The notes: a model not told the origin generated them from the letters alone. Numbered from the stretch's first letter, positions 44,590 to 57,440 are shown. The stretch: DNA of 64,000 nt from Schistosoma haematobium (GCF_000699445.3 NC_067195.1:59433591-59497590), one strand, 5' to 3'. Program-made: numbers and translations.

Positions 44590-45990
44590 CTCTCCTTCCA
44601 GGACGCGTTGCTATAGGCCGATTATCAGATACCACTGAAGTATTTTCGTGACTTGGTTATTGGGTGTGGCATCGTAATTTTGGGGTTTGTATCGTTTGAT
44701 TGTACCGAAGGAAAATCAGCATTATGCGGGTCTCCTTCCAAGTACGCGGCTTTAAGCCGATCAATGCTGATGTTATGATTAGTTCCGTTTTCATAGATGA
44801 TCTAGTACTTAGGTTTTCGCTGAAGGACTTTGAAAGGTCCTCCATATGCCACTTCGATAGGTCATCGTAACGAGTCTCGACGCACAAAATGTGTGTACTA
44901 TGTCATGAGGCAGGTTGAACGAGCGAAAACAGATTCAACTGAACTCATGGCGTTTGTCAGCTTACTCGAGTAAGACTTTAGATCCGCATTTATCAAGGAA
45001 GATGAAAGTTCCATGAACTCTCCTGGAAGTCAGAGTGTTCTTCCACAAAAGAGTTGTGCTGTAGCGTATATAATTTCAGCATTCACTGCATTGCAGATAG
45101 CAAGTGAAATGAATGGAACAGCGACAGTACACTGTGAAAATTTCAACCGTCAACGAAATCGTCCTAGCAACCCGTTTGTATGTGGATGGTGGGCGGTTTG
45201 TCCCAATCTACCGTGTTTTACAGTCGTTGAAAGACAGTGTTTAGGTGCTGGAGGTGAAATCCTCTGTCCGGACCTACGATCAAGCAGTTATGTGCGTGTA
45301 CAAAGTTGAGGCCCGGAAAGGCTTCGTCTCTGAGCCACTACGAAGTTCTTGCATGATTTCTTTAGCCGAAAGACATGCTCAAAAACCAGTAGAGACCGGA
45401 AGGAGCAACGATAACGGTTTAAGTAATGTCGTATGCAACCGTGGGAATTTGATAATACGCTTTAACCAAATCAATTTTCGAAAAAAATATTCATACATTT
45501 TAAGGTGGCTGTCAAAGCGTGAATGTGAGGCAACTAGTAGTTATCGGTTGTTGTTTTCGTATTAAGTCGCGGGTAGTTGCCAGTTGGACGTCAATCATCG
45601 CCGTCCTTTTTAGAAGCCATATACAAAGAAGATGATCATGAGCTGGTTGATAGCGGAATAATTCATATGTCTATCATGTGGTAGAATTCGTTTTTTGCCC
45701 AACTTCAACTCTTCGGGAACCGGTCGGTGCGCTTTTAGGGAGACAGCTGATCCCGTAGTCTTGATGTAGTAACATTTCTGATCACGCATGGTAATTTTGT
45801 CTGCGTTTGGTACAGATCGGAGTGCTCACCAAGCATCTATTAAGAGCGGAAGATCCAAATTTTTGCTCTACTCCGTTATGAAAGCGCGGTATATCGATCT
45901 ACTTGTAACTTACGAACCCAAAGTAATAACAGAACAAAAATACATTTCAGGAACCAAAGTTTATTCGCACGTTAAAAATAACTGACCCAA
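44590..45990 (-). pseudogene. Ty3/gypsy polymerase, decayed and deleted
   Basis: Minus-strand readings in order: SLKAHRPVPEELKLGKKRIL with a KKDG-like segment (about 45600-45770; N-terminal reverse transcriptase), FSKIDLVKAYYQIP and IVAPSGLYWFLSMSFG (about 45330-45500), then, after a jump, the integrase tail IEVPYGGPFKVLQR and SIDRLKAAYLEGDPHNADF (about 44710-44890). The palm YxDD, RNase H and integrase core are missing. The frame is broken throughout. Confidence 0.75.
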
Positions 45991-46120
45991 ATATCATCCC
46001 AACAATAATCGTAAGAATTGCAAAACAAATTCAATTTTTTAAGTTCCCGGAGCACGAACGTACAAATACCAAAACAAAGATAAAAAGAGATATCAAAATG
46101 TTCGAAATCAAGAATCAGAC

Positions 46121-46888
46121 AGTCAGCTATAACGTAGGACCAGGTACATATATGCATCGATCCAAGTTGCCATCCCTCATTAACACAACAAGATGGACAC
46201 CGGGTTCATAAAGTAGTTAATTCAGAGGTGGTAATATATAAAAGAAAGGTTGCATATAAGGATATACTAAAGGGAGAAAGAATTAGTTCATAGAAAGGAA
46301 AATATCAGGCAATTTTAATCTCACAATTTAAGGGAAGACATAGAGTGCGCACATCGACATCATTGTGATCGTTTCTGAGCCATGTCATCAAGTCTCCAAC
46401 CATTGGTTACGATAGTCACGCGGACCCCAACCAAGTAGACTGCATCTACCAACATGGCTCAGACCAGAAGTCAGTGACTTCAAGCACTGACGCCACGTTT
46501 TGGTTTGGCCACTCATAACATTCTTCCAACCATCTCCAACACCGGTTAGCATTATTTCCATCAGTAGGTCTATGATGAAGTTAAACAAAAATGGAGAAAG
46601 TGGACAGCCATGACGGACACCACTTGAGGTTGCAATAGCAGGTGACGGTTCGCCATAAGCTCTGACTCGACTTGTAGTGTTCGAGTAAAGAGCCTTCATA
46701 AGGTTTATGTACTTCTGAGGTACACTTTTCAATGACAGACACTGCCACAGGATGTCACGGTCTACGTAGTCAAATGCTGCTTTTAAGTCGAGAAAGACCA
46801 CCATTGTCGGACGCCGATAAGTATGCCTATGTTCTAGAACCTGACGAATGGTGAATATGGGGTCGATGCAGCCACGAACAGGTCTAGA
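46121..46888 (-). mobile_element. RTE-like LINE copy E, same deletion as copy C
   Basis: The minus-strand frame 46388-46804 is nearly identical to that of copy C and has its internal deletion at the same point (about 46552; plus-strand reading GGTTAGCATTATTTCCATCA). The 3' UTR terminus at 46121 matches the family. At about 46888 homology to copy C ceases, so the inverted 5' end is not present here. Confidence 0.85.
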
Positions 46889-49383
46889 GCCTGCCTTTAG
46901 AGCTGTCTTGTGTTACCTACAGTCACCTCCTTTTCCATCTGTTTTGCTTCCGTTGCCCACCACTGCTCACGATCGTTTCTTAGACTTTTATATAACTTGG
47001 ATCTGATTTGTTTTTGCTCTTCTTCGTGTTCAGAGCCTGATTGGGTGAATTTACGAGAATACATCAGTAAATTGATAACTCATTATTAATGTCACCATGC
47101 AGATGTATGATATGTGTTTAAGACCTTGTAGTTAATGACTGAACTGAAAATTCTATCTAACAAAAAACTAATTTTTAATGAGAACATTTTATCCAAGCGT
47201 TATAATATGTGAAACAAGTGTTTAAATCATCTGAACTTCGGTGTTATTTGTGCCCTACAATAGTCTGTGGTTTTTAACTGAGTCTGTAGTGTTTTTCAAA
47301 ATAAATTCTACTCTTAATCAACAGCCATTTTAACTATTTTACAGTAATTAAATAAGTGTATATTTCTTGGTCTTAAAGATTTTTAAAGGTTAAGATTGAT
47401 CAGTAACGTAGTGAAAATACTTAATCGGTCAATCTCATTTAGTCAGTTGTATGTTTCATAAATGTGTAGAAGCGAACATTAGTGAAAGTTTAAACTTTAC
47501 TGCAAATAACTTAGTTGTTCATTATATACTCTGATTATGAGTCAGTGAATATCGTTTTGAAATTCCCTACTTAAGTCATTCAACACTATCAATAAAGTAG
47601 TCTGTAGCTTTACAGTGAATTATTAAAATATAGAGACTGTAATTTATCACTCAGAAGTTAGTACTTCCACTACACTAGTTCGGAACTGCATTATTCCGAT
47701 TGTTTAATCAGTGACAATGCAATATCACAAATAAGTTTTTAATCCTAATGAGAATTAAAAATGTGAATTATTTTACCGAACTTGATTTCCTACCACAGAA
47801 ACATTTATTTTTATAGATTTAAAACTCTTATCTATAGAACATGAATTCTCTAGTGTTCAAAGATGAGAGTAAAGATAAATAAATAAGATTTTAAAAAAAA
47901 ATTTGGTAGAATAGACAAACTATCTCGAATTAGTCTGCCATTCACGACTAATATAGAAAAGAATTAGTTTCATCCTTGAAAATATAGTTAAGGATGATCA
48001 TGAACACGCTTAAATCAATTGAATGGAATATTAAATGATTCAGAAGTTTCAAAAACACTCTATCGATTTTTACTAACACTCCTATCCATTCTGATCATTA
48101 TTCATTTAGTGTTTCTTGTATATAAAATGTCTCAAGAGCTGTCTCATAGAAAGATAGAACATCTTTGTATCGAATTATATTTCGTTAGAAACTGAGAAAT
48201 TATAGTCTTTAATATGAATAAGAAAACTCAATATTTTACACATATAACCAAGAAGTATATCTGTCGCTTTTTCAAATGATGAAATAAAATAGAATGAATG
48301 AGTATTTTTTTATGTTTCATGCCTTGTAAATCAGCTATTAAGATTTGAATTTCAAAAGGAGTGGTTACAAACATTTCAAATTATCAAGTTAAAAAGAAAA
48401 TGTTTGGATAGATTTTAAATGAATTTTTTGCTTCATAATGGTTCTTTAATCTAAGTCCATATTAACAACCATATTGAAAGTAATATATTTCACAAAATTT
48501 GTTATTGAATTCTTTACTTCTAAAACTACTAAAACTTTGAAAAATTGCAAGATATCCCTGCAGATTGTAATTCACCCTATTTGACACTGATTTTCTCTTT
48601 AAACTTCAAATCTTACAATATTGATTCATCGGTGCAAAAATACTTTGTAGCTTAAAAGTATCATAATACCTCATATATATATATATATGAAATGTTCTTC
48701 TTATTGTTTTAACTAACTTAAACAATGATTCTTAGTAGAAAAGACTTTTGATTAATAGCGATGTTTATTTTCAATTCTGCAAAAATCTATACAATATACT
48801 ATATATATATCCAGAAGATATTAGATTTGTTTAACCATTATACAGAATTGATAAATTTTTCCTTTGTTGAATGGTTTGTTTACGACGACCTTAATCAAAT
48901 GTTGATAGGTGAAATGAGAACAAAATTATTATTTTTTTAAAAAAGACATTACGCATTGAAAGAAAGAAATAAGATGAACAATTAACCAGCATAAAACTGT
49001 TCTACTTGTTCTTTTTTTCTTGTTCATTTTCAACTGTTGTTTTATTCTATCACTGTTCATAGATAATAATAATAATAATTAATTGTCTTGCATTCTTTTG
49101 ATTCATAAATTGAAGGTTAGATGTTTCTATTCGCTTATTTATAAGTGTCAATAGATAACTGAATGAACTAATAAAAAACAGAAAGAAACAATGTGCACTG
49201 ATGTATTGATGACATTCGAACAAAGTGCTAGCATAATCAAGAACTGTACATAGTTTTGAGAAGAAAAACAAAAACATACTTTTCAATAATACAATGAAGC
49301 CAAATTAGTTATATAAAAAAAAGAAGTAAACTGTATGTATATGTATTTATTTGTAATGAATGATCTATTTGTAAAAAATATTT
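46889..49383. other. 3' flank of the hunchback-like gene, nothing recognised
   Basis: Very AT-rich with short TA runs (48674-48689 and about 48800-48811). No gene or dispersed repeat could be supported. Confidence 0.45.
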
Positions 49384-49569
49384 TTATGAATAATGTGCTT
49401 CTTGTCCAAGATGAGTAAAGAATTCAACAGAATCATTACTTTGATGACCACAACGATTGCATAAATAAGGATCAGAATGACTATGAAATCCCATATGTAT
49501 ATCATATAGAGTACGTTGACGAAAGCGTATTTCACAAAATCGACATTCATGAGTGAAGTCTGATAAATC

Positions 49570-49604
<35 letters not shown>

Positions 49605-51303
49605 AACTATCATCCATTAAGGTTGTTGTTGCTGCTGATGATGATGAGGATATGATTGACGACTTAACAGTTTGTGACTCTTTTATATGAGATTTTTCAT
49701 TATTTTTTTCATGTTTAATAATTTGAAAATTTTGCTCATTATCTTCAGAAGTGTTTGGTCTATGAAATTTATCACAGCTTATAATTTGTTTAATACATGA
49801 TGCAGAGGATAAATCTAAAGCTGATTCAAAATCATTACATACAGGTTTATTTGATATGATCATTTTTGTTTTTTCTAAGTTCCTACATGATGTTTCACTG
49901 GTTTCAATGATTTCCATTGATTCTTGTAGTAGACTTTCTTTTTCTTGAAGAAATTGATCTTTATTGGATGTAGTAAACATATTAGAAGTAGTAGATGATG
50001 AACAAATTGATGAATGATTTAATTCATTTATTGAATGAGTAATTTTGGTATTTGTATTTAAATTAGATGAATTAATTATTGGATAATTTATTTCAGAAAC
50101 GTTTGAAATAGTATTATTCAATTCATTTGCTTGTATATATTTATCACAATTGGATGATGTTATAGAAGTTAATACTTGATTATTACAACATTCAACGGAT
50201 GATATTGTATTAGAACTATCTGTTGTACAATGAGAATTAGATGGTGTAAAATTTAAATCAGTGAATTCGGTTAAATTTGTTGAATTAGATGAAATTAAAT
50301 GAGCTCGACTAAAATCACCACATTGCATTGCAGCCATAAAAGCTACCATTGATGAATATGCAGAAACGGAATAATTTAAAAATGGATCAGAAGTTACAGT
50401 TACACATTGTCCTTCAATTTCATTTGAATTACAACCTGTTGGATTTGAATAGGAATTCATAATTGTATTACTACTAGTAATTGATGAATCACTAATAGAA
50501 TTAATAATTGGTATTGAGTCTGATGTTATGGAATTAACTGTTTCCATGAACTTCACCGGAATATTATTTGCACTAGTAAAGGTTGGAAATAGTATAGGTG
50601 TACTTAAAGTTGAATTTGAAAATGAAATGTTATTTGATTCTGTCGTTACGAATGTTTTGAACCCAGACACTGACTGGCTTGTATTAAATGAGGAATTACA
50701 ATTTACATTCATGGGTATATTCATGGAATTTGCATTTCCCATAGTTTGATTTTGATATTCTTTATTTGGAGTTGTATTTTCGCTTGTTGAACATTTAGAT
50801 GTTGTACTAACATGTGTAGCTTTTTCATTGATACATTTTAATGCTGACGACCCTTTCATTCTATTTTTTGTTGATTCTGATGAATTACGGCGTTTGCAGT
50901 GTGATTTTGAATTACCATGTCGAATATTCGGTCCACGTTTCACATTCATTAATTCTACTGTATTATCATAGGGTGGTAGACTTCCATCAGAATTTAAAAC
51001 TACAGCTGGCTTATGTTCATGCTTTGTAAGGTGTAATTTTAAACTATGACAATATTTTGTAGCATAATTACAATTTGCACAACGATATGGATAAACGTTT
51101 GAATGAGATTTCATATGACTATTTAACATTGACTTATTGACACATTCATAATTACACTTTGGACATTTATAGGGTTTAGATCCCATATGATTACGCATAT
51201 GATATTCTAAATGATGTTTATATTCTGTTATAAAACAGCATAAATGACATTCTAACCGTTTATCTTCTTTAATATGGATACGTAAATGACGCCAAAATTC
51301 ATC
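49384..51303 (-). CDS. hb: Hunchback-like zinc-finger protein, last exon
   Basis: 639 codons from the acceptor TTTATAG (51309-51304) to the TAA at 49384. It completes one C2H2 finger ([10 protein letters not shown]) and encodes three more in a row ([58 protein letters not shown]), followed by [15 protein letters not shown] as in insect Hunchback. A 400-residue Ser/Asn/Thr-rich region with about ten consecutive Asn precedes the C-terminal finger pair ([38 protein letters not shown]), the Ikaros-type dimerisation pair that Hunchback also has. A DNA-binding transcription factor acting in the nucleus. The acidic cofactor-like stretch SALDLSSAS lies mid-protein. Family assignment is firm; developmental role here is inferred. 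Confidence 0.93.
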
Positions 51304-52222
51304 CTATAAAGCCAAGAGAATAAAAAAATGTTCCTGAACGAGAATCGATAAAATTTCATAAACTCATTATCAAAGTATTGAAAAATATATTTGATATACG
51401 AATACCTACGATTCAACGATAGTTTCTAAAAATAGTTCTAAGGCATTTGTTGTTGTAGACTATGCTAAAAGACCTACCAATAGGTCACAATGTTCAAGAT
51501 AAAGTTCCATCAGTAAATATCTTTAACTTCATTTTATTTTATCATTCATATGTGTTTATAATGATTTTGCATCACAGAAAGGATATTCATGTAATGTAAT
51601 TACCATTTGTTTGATATTAGTTTATCTATTTAACAATTCATTTGTTTTTCTATAGTCCAGTTTATCTGACTATTATTTATATGCTTGCCTACCTATCTAG
51701 ATTGTATTGGTGTAAATTCAGTTGGCAAAACTTTTATCAATTTCCAATAAATTTGTACACTATTATGATAACATTCTATCAGATTATACGACAGTTTAGA
51801 GGGAACGTGTACACTATTTTCATTTTGATCTCGTACTTCAATTGATAAAGCATTATTAATCTGGTTCAGAGGTTACTAATATAAATATGCTGATTTCGCG
51901 TAGATCTCTCAGCTTATGTAATTATCTTCGTATATAATTAGAGACTATAAATGAAAATCAACTTAAGTAGTTTGATTGCTCGGTATTTCAGCTAACATAA
52001 ATGAAAACGATTACTAGTGTAACTAAAATTTTAATTGAAAAATTGGTAGTGTATATTGACTATTAATTACACAAGTGTTTATTCTCGAAAAGTTTGCAAT
52101 CTGAAATCAACATTTACAGTGTTAAAATGATTGGATTTGTTTAAATTATTCAGTTAGTTAATTTGAAACAAACTGTTTTTATTTATTAAAAACCAGGTAG
52201 TATGTGACAAATAAAAATTTCA

Positions 52223-52598
52223 AGAATTTCACTGATTGAAATTGTGAGTCAATTGAAGCTAGACCATTATGGAAAACCTGGAAGCACTGGAAAACCGTAT
52301 CGTCCTAGTATGGGACTCCTCAGCAGTGCGCATCCACGATCCCGCACCCCTCGAGATTCAGACCCAGGACCTATCATTTTCGCTCCAGGCGCTTAACCAA
52401 CTAGACCACTGAGCCGGTCGGCATCCAATGGTGTTAATGTCCAACTTCAACCAATCCACGGAAGTGCGCCACCGTACGTCATTGTCTTCAGTGAGTTGAT
52501 ATCTCACAACAGACCTAGTTGAACTCCACTGGTCACTACTTCTCACTAGAACTCCAGGAGTATCTCTTGAAGTCAGTCATTAGTGAGCAGATGATTAT
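52223..52598 (-). mobile_element. tRNA-like hammerhead element, minus orientation
   Basis: In the intron of the hunchback-like gene, in sense with that gene. It shows the tail (complement of TTGACTCAC...), a hammerhead block (about 52284-52332) whose GAAA is changed to GAUA, the tRNA-like head with A- and B-box-like motifs (52375-52420), and a 5' extension reading CTGGTCACTACTTCTCACTA on the plus strand. The element at 52599 abuts it in opposite orientation. Confidence 0.78.
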
Positions 52599-52887
52599 TA
52601 TCAGAAGGGGTTTTATGGAGATTTTAGAGTAGTTGAAGTTAGACATTAATACTGTTGGATGCCGACCGGCCCAGTGGTCTAGTTGCTTAAGCGCCTGGAG
52701 CGAGACTGATAGGTCCTGGGTCCGAATCTCGCGGGGTGCGGGGTCGTGGATGCGCCTTGCTGAGGAGTCCCATACTAGGATGAAACGGCCGTCCAGTTCT
52801 TCCAGGTTTACCATGGTGGTGTAGCTTCAATTGACTCATCATTTCAATCAGTGAAATTTCTAAAATCTCCACAAAACCCCTTTTGAT
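52599..52887 (+). mobile_element. tRNA-like hammerhead element with inverted ends
   Basis: It begins TATCAGAAGGGGTTTTATGG and ends TCTCCACAAAACCCCTTTTG, so its termini are inverted repeats of about 24 bp. Inside are a GTTGAAGTTAGACATTAA lead-in, tRNA-like A box (TGGTCTAGTTG, about 52675) and B box (GGTCCGAATC), and the hammerhead block. Confidence 0.8.
52755..52800 (+). ncRNA. Hammerhead ribozyme, core intact
   Basis: CUGAGGA (52759-52765) and GAAA (52782-52785) are present, stem II is GUCC/GGAU, helix III strands are ACGGCCGU (palindromic) and GUC precedes CAGUUC. Stem I is weakened (CUUG against CAGU) and the base of stem II is a G-U pair. Confidence 0.68.
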
Positions 52888-54776
52888 TTAAGAATTGTCG
52901 TTCATGAAAACAACAATTTCGACTACTATTTGATTAATATTAGTAGCTATGCACTTATGTTGAAAACTTTTTTCTTTTCCTATCTTTTTAGTGACTTGTC
53001 TTTCAGTTTATTATAGATAAGTAACATAAATTATTTTCTAATTGTTTTTTCTTTACATTTCGTCAGTTTGAGATAATTTCATTTAAATCTACATAAAACA
53101 GCTGAATACTATACTGATTTCTTGAAGAACTACCGATATAGAATTGTCTTGGAAAATCTGTTTTTCTTAGATTATGAGCTTTTTAAAATTTATTGTCAGG
53201 GAAATCATAGTATGAATTCCAATGGTCAAATAAAATCATAGGATATACAAACATTTTCCTACATTACGAAACATTTGGTTGAAACCGGTCTTAAGGTTGA
53301 TATGAAGTCAGCGTTTGTAGTGGTGTACGAAAGCCTTCAAGGACGTTTACTAAGGTTTATTGAAACCTTGACTATATGAAAACTGAAACCTCTTTTATGT
53401 GTTCAGAAACAATTTGTTCTTACCCTTAATCTACCCTGGTAATACTGATTTATTATCCAGAGTGGTTATTACATTGTTTTTGTGTACTTTATTTTTCTTT
53501 GTTACGGCTTACCTATAACCTGTCTAGTATTTCATTGATCAAACATATTTTATTTTTGGACTTGAGAATTCAGGTTACTCATCAGTTTAAAATCCTCAAA
53601 CATAACTAATATTCATTTAATAATCACGATCAAGTGAGAGGGTGGAGTTTGCATTTTGTTTGGACCGACATCCGTTACAAGTAAGAACTAGATGATAAAT
53701 TTTAAACCTAAGATAGTTATCGTTTCAACATTCAAATGAGTATTTAAGACACGAATTAACTCATTGTGTAGAATCATTTTAGAGCTAAGGAGTATCTATC
53801 ACTGAGCTGTTTGTATCTGAATCTTCACTGACAAAAATCTCAAACTGTATTGATCATCATTAATTTCTTAAATCTTATTTACGACCATGTTTTCATCATC
53901 GACATAAATACGAATCTATCTAATCCTATTCTCATCACAAACTAACGTCAACTGGGAAATTACAATAAAAAAACCCGAAGAATATACCGTTTCAAATTGA
54001 TCTGAATTAAAAGAAAGGAAACATTATAACATGCCAGAAAAACTATAGTATTCATATGAAATAATAGAGCTTTTGATAATTAAATCACTTTGTTCAGTGA
54101 TTGATGCATGCCAGGAACAAAATAATTCGATGGATATGTATATTAATAAATGAAAAATAAAACTGAAGATAGATTTGAACATCTAACGGGTTTAAACAAA
54201 ATTTAGTTATCATCTTTATGTAAGTTATCTTTAATAATCATATAAGTGAAAGAGACCATAGTAAAAAAAAGCATACAATAAGAAGTATTTCAGTTATAGG
54301 ACTTCACAGTAAAACAAAATGACAGGGATGAAATTTAAAAACACAATAACATATGAGATTTAAGCTTAAAAAGAAAGTAAAAATTTGTTAAGTTTAGATA
54401 GCGCAATGAGAAAATGAAGTTTATATGAACCATAAAATTCGTCTTCTCATTGTATTATCTAAAATTATCAAATGGACTAACCATTTGTTGACTCGAGTTT
54501 ACCTGTTCCTTCAAACTAATTAAATAAACATAATCTACATAACCTATTCGAAGACAGAACAAATTGATCATCGTTTCATAGATAAATAATCTTTTACATT
54601 TAAAATTCTTCCATCTACACATAACATATGTTATCAGTTTGCAACAGTATGTGAATACTTCTAGGTAAAATTAATTTATAGTAACTTCAAATCATTATCT
54701 TCAGTAAAGTAATACAAAATCTAATTAAGGATATTGTGACTTTAGAATATTTTATATTATAAACAATTGCACACTG
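52888..54776. other. Hunchback intron between insertions
   Basis: AT-rich intron; no coding, RNA or repeat feature recognised. Confidence 0.45.
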
Positions 54777-55195
54777 ACTCATGATCTTAACCATTGAAAT
54801 TACTATAACATCTACAAAACCCATCTGATATTAATCAACATATGCTCACTAGTGACTGGCTTTAAGAGGTATATCCTGGAGTTCTAGTGAGAAGTAGTGA
54901 CCAGTGGAGTTCAACTAGGTCTGTTGTGAGATATTTACTCACTGAAGACAATGGTGGATGTGTTGCTCAATTTCGTGGATTGGTTGAAGTTAGACATTAA
55001 CACCGTTGGATGCCGGTTCAGTGATCTTGCGGTTAAGTGCTCGCGCGCGAATCCAGTAGGTCCTGGGTTCGAATCTCGCTGAGGGCGAGGTCGTGGATGC
55101 GCACTGCTGAGGAGTCCCATAATAGGACGAAACGGCTGTCCAGTTCTTCCAGGTTTTCCATGGTGGTCTAGTCTCAACTGAATCATGATCTTAAC
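54777..55195 (+). mobile_element. tRNA-like hammerhead element, full with 5' extension
   Basis: Lies in the hunchback intron next to the penultimate exon, antisense to the gene. A remnant of another copy's right end (54777-54827) precedes a body starting near 54840 with the 5' extension (TCCTGGAGTTCTAGTGAGAA), then the tRNA-like head with B box GGTTCGAATC (about 55065), the hammerhead and the tail CAACTGAATCATGATCTTAA. Confidence 0.8.
55101..55147 (+). ncRNA. Hammerhead ribozyme, core intact
   Basis: The core CUGAGGA (55107-55113) and GAAA (55129-55132) are intact; stem II is GUCC/GGAC; stem I is ACUG/CAGU; the cleavage triplet GUC ends at 55140. Helix III strands ACGGCUGU are palindromic with one G-U change. 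Confidence 0.78.
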
Positions 55196-55235
55196 AATGA
55201 AAATAATTATTTGTAAAATTTCACATAAAATTTAC

Positions 55236-55453
55236 CTTTGTATCGGTGACAAAATCACATTGTTTGCATCGTTGCAATTTTGAACGTATAGATCTGATTG
55301 TTTTACCAGAGAAATTTTCCGGTGGTACATCGGAATGAAAATCTTTCATATGACGTTTTAAACGACCTTCTGTACGTGATGTATAATCACATTTTAAACA
55401 TTTATAATCATAATGTGATAATAAATGGTCTTGAAATTCTTGTCTACCACTTC
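55236..55453 (-). CDS. hb: Hunchback-like zinc-finger protein, penultimate exon
   Basis: The acceptor is ACATTTTAG, read with the first two bases completing a codon; the donor is ACAAAG|GTAAAT, phase 0. It encodes the end of a finger (EFQDHLLSH), a full finger (YKCLKCDYTSRTEGRLKRH) and the first half of the next (RCKQCDFVTDTK), which joins in frame to [10 protein letters not shown] of the last exon across a 3.9-kb intron. Earlier exons must exist because this exon opens mid-finger, but none was recognised up to 64000. Confidence 0.92.
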
Positions 55454-55499
55454 CTAAAATGTAAAGTGATAAAGGAAACAAAAACTATCGTCAGAAATT

Positions 55500-56797
55500 T
55501 GATAATATAACTAGTAATTTAATTAATTAGAAGAATGATTTCATTATGAGTGTAGATTGATTAAAACGAGGTAAGTGATAGTATTAAATATTATAATGCC
55601 TGTTCTTTTATTCTTGGATTTTTTGGGAACAGTTATTGCTACATAAATCTCTTACATATCTGGTTCTACTAAGATTGTAGCCACGGTGAAAGAATTCTGA
55701 AATTTTGTTTTGTTATTGACGACTCTTTGAGTTTATTTGTTTTTAGTGTACCTTGGCAACCAGTTGTTCAACTGGCAAGGTCCTAATACGTTCTAATACA
55801 TGTAAAATTCATGTCTGGCTACATATATATGTTGTTTATTATACCAATTATTTGGGAGTTAAATACAAATCGTTTGTTCACAGAGGTCATTTGACTGCAT
55901 GAAAGACGTTGATAAACTAAGCTGATATTTAAAAAACACTTTATATCATATGGTAAAGTAATTCAACTAGTTACTTGAACGATAAAATAAATTATAGACC
56001 TTGATAGGGTGATTGAAATTTGAGTTGACAGAGTCTTACACAATCTTTCATTCTTTTGGCCATATGATTATTACTTGATTTGAAACATTTTGGTCAGTTA
56101 TTTCATGTTGTGTTGTGTTTTGTGTGTATCTCCTTGAATTAAGATAATACATTTTACGGATTCTAAACTGTTCTAAAACATTCAATCAATAAATTCAATG
56201 AAGATTTAATAGCAAGCTCAAACATAGTTCCTACGTTTCTAGCATAAATATCAACAATGGTCATTTTTATTCCTTTAAGATAATTTAATCATACTTTTTC
56301 TACATATGTACTTGTGCTACATTTCCACGCTGAGTTGGATAATTGTACAAAGCTTAATGACTAGTAATGTACCTAGTTAGTAAATTTCAAGGACCTGCTT
56401 CCATATGACCAATTATATATAATGGACTTCTTCATATCCTAGTGGCTGACATTCAACTCGATTGTAATAACAGAAAAACTTGGTTACTGTAATAGTTCAT
56501 TTGACTTTTTATTCTGCTCTGTTCATTATAACATTTTAGGAAATTTGATCAACTGATAAGTCATGTCTAACAGTTCATTCAATTGTTTATATTAAAGTTA
56601 CTGGTATACAGTTGTAAAAATAAACATACAATAAAAACATTTATTTATTTATTTGTTTATCTGATTTATGCTTAAATATGTTCTTTTCCGTTTAGATTAC
56701 GTAATCGACTTGAATTAGAGAAACTGTGACACATGGATGATGAATACTTCAATATCATTTTTGTATATTTTTATGTAATGTTCGATCTACAAGTAGT
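55500..56797. other. Upstream intron of the hunchback-like gene
   Basis: No exon or repeat recognised. Confidence 0.4.
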
Positions 56798-57215
56798 AAA
56801 TATCAAAAGGGGTTTTGTGGAGATTTTAGAAATTTCACTGGTTGGAATAATGAGTCAATTGAAGCTACACCACCATGGAAAACCTGAAAGAACTGGACGG
56901 CCGTTTCGTCCTAGTGTGGGACTCCTCACCAGTGCGCATCCACGACCTCGCCTCCTGAGGGACTCGAACCCAGGACCTACAGGTTTCGCGTGTGAGTACT
57001 TAGCCACTAGACCACCGAGCCGGTATCCAGCTGTGTTAATGTCTAACTTCAACCAATCCACAACGTTGCGCCACCGTACACCATTGTCCTCAGTGAGGAA
57101 ATATCTCACAACCGACCTGGTTGAACTCCACGGGTAACGGCCGTCCAGTGCTTCTGCGTTTTCCATGGTGGTCTAGCTTCAATTGACTCATGATTTCAAT
57201 CAGTGAAATAGTAAA
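56798..57215 (-). mobile_element. Hammerhead element, fold-back composite
   Basis: A minus-oriented copy (hammerhead at about 56895-56935, core C3 changed to G; tRNA-like head at about 56955-57020; 5' extension to 57133) is joined to a plus-oriented right end (57136-57208). The outer segments 56842-56902 and 57136-57208 are inverted copies, so the whole unit can fold into a stem. Confidence 0.75.
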
Positions 57216-57289
57216 TAGTCTTAAATTTGGACCTGTCAAAATATTTTAAGCTTCATCGAGTAAAATCAGTTGAAATCATCTAGAAGTTA

Positions 57290-57440
57290 AGTGTTCTCAC
57301 ATGAGACTGAACGTCCTGGATTCGAAAGGGTGTGCAGTGCTCAGAAGTTCCATACTAAGACGAAATGGCCATCAAGTGCTTTCAGGTTTTTGATGATGGT
57401 CTAACATTGATCTATTCATGATATCAATCTAAAATCATCT
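57290..57440 (+). mobile_element. tRNA-like hammerhead element, old fragment
   Basis: Degenerate match to the family: a B-box-like ATTCGAAAGG, a hammerhead-like block with GAAA but a damaged core, and a tail like TTCATGATATCAATCT. Confidence 0.6.

Noticed and set aside
52358..57166. Short proteins reading RHPTVLMSNFN or similar
   Set aside because: These are translations of the tRNA-like hammerhead elements, which are non-coding.
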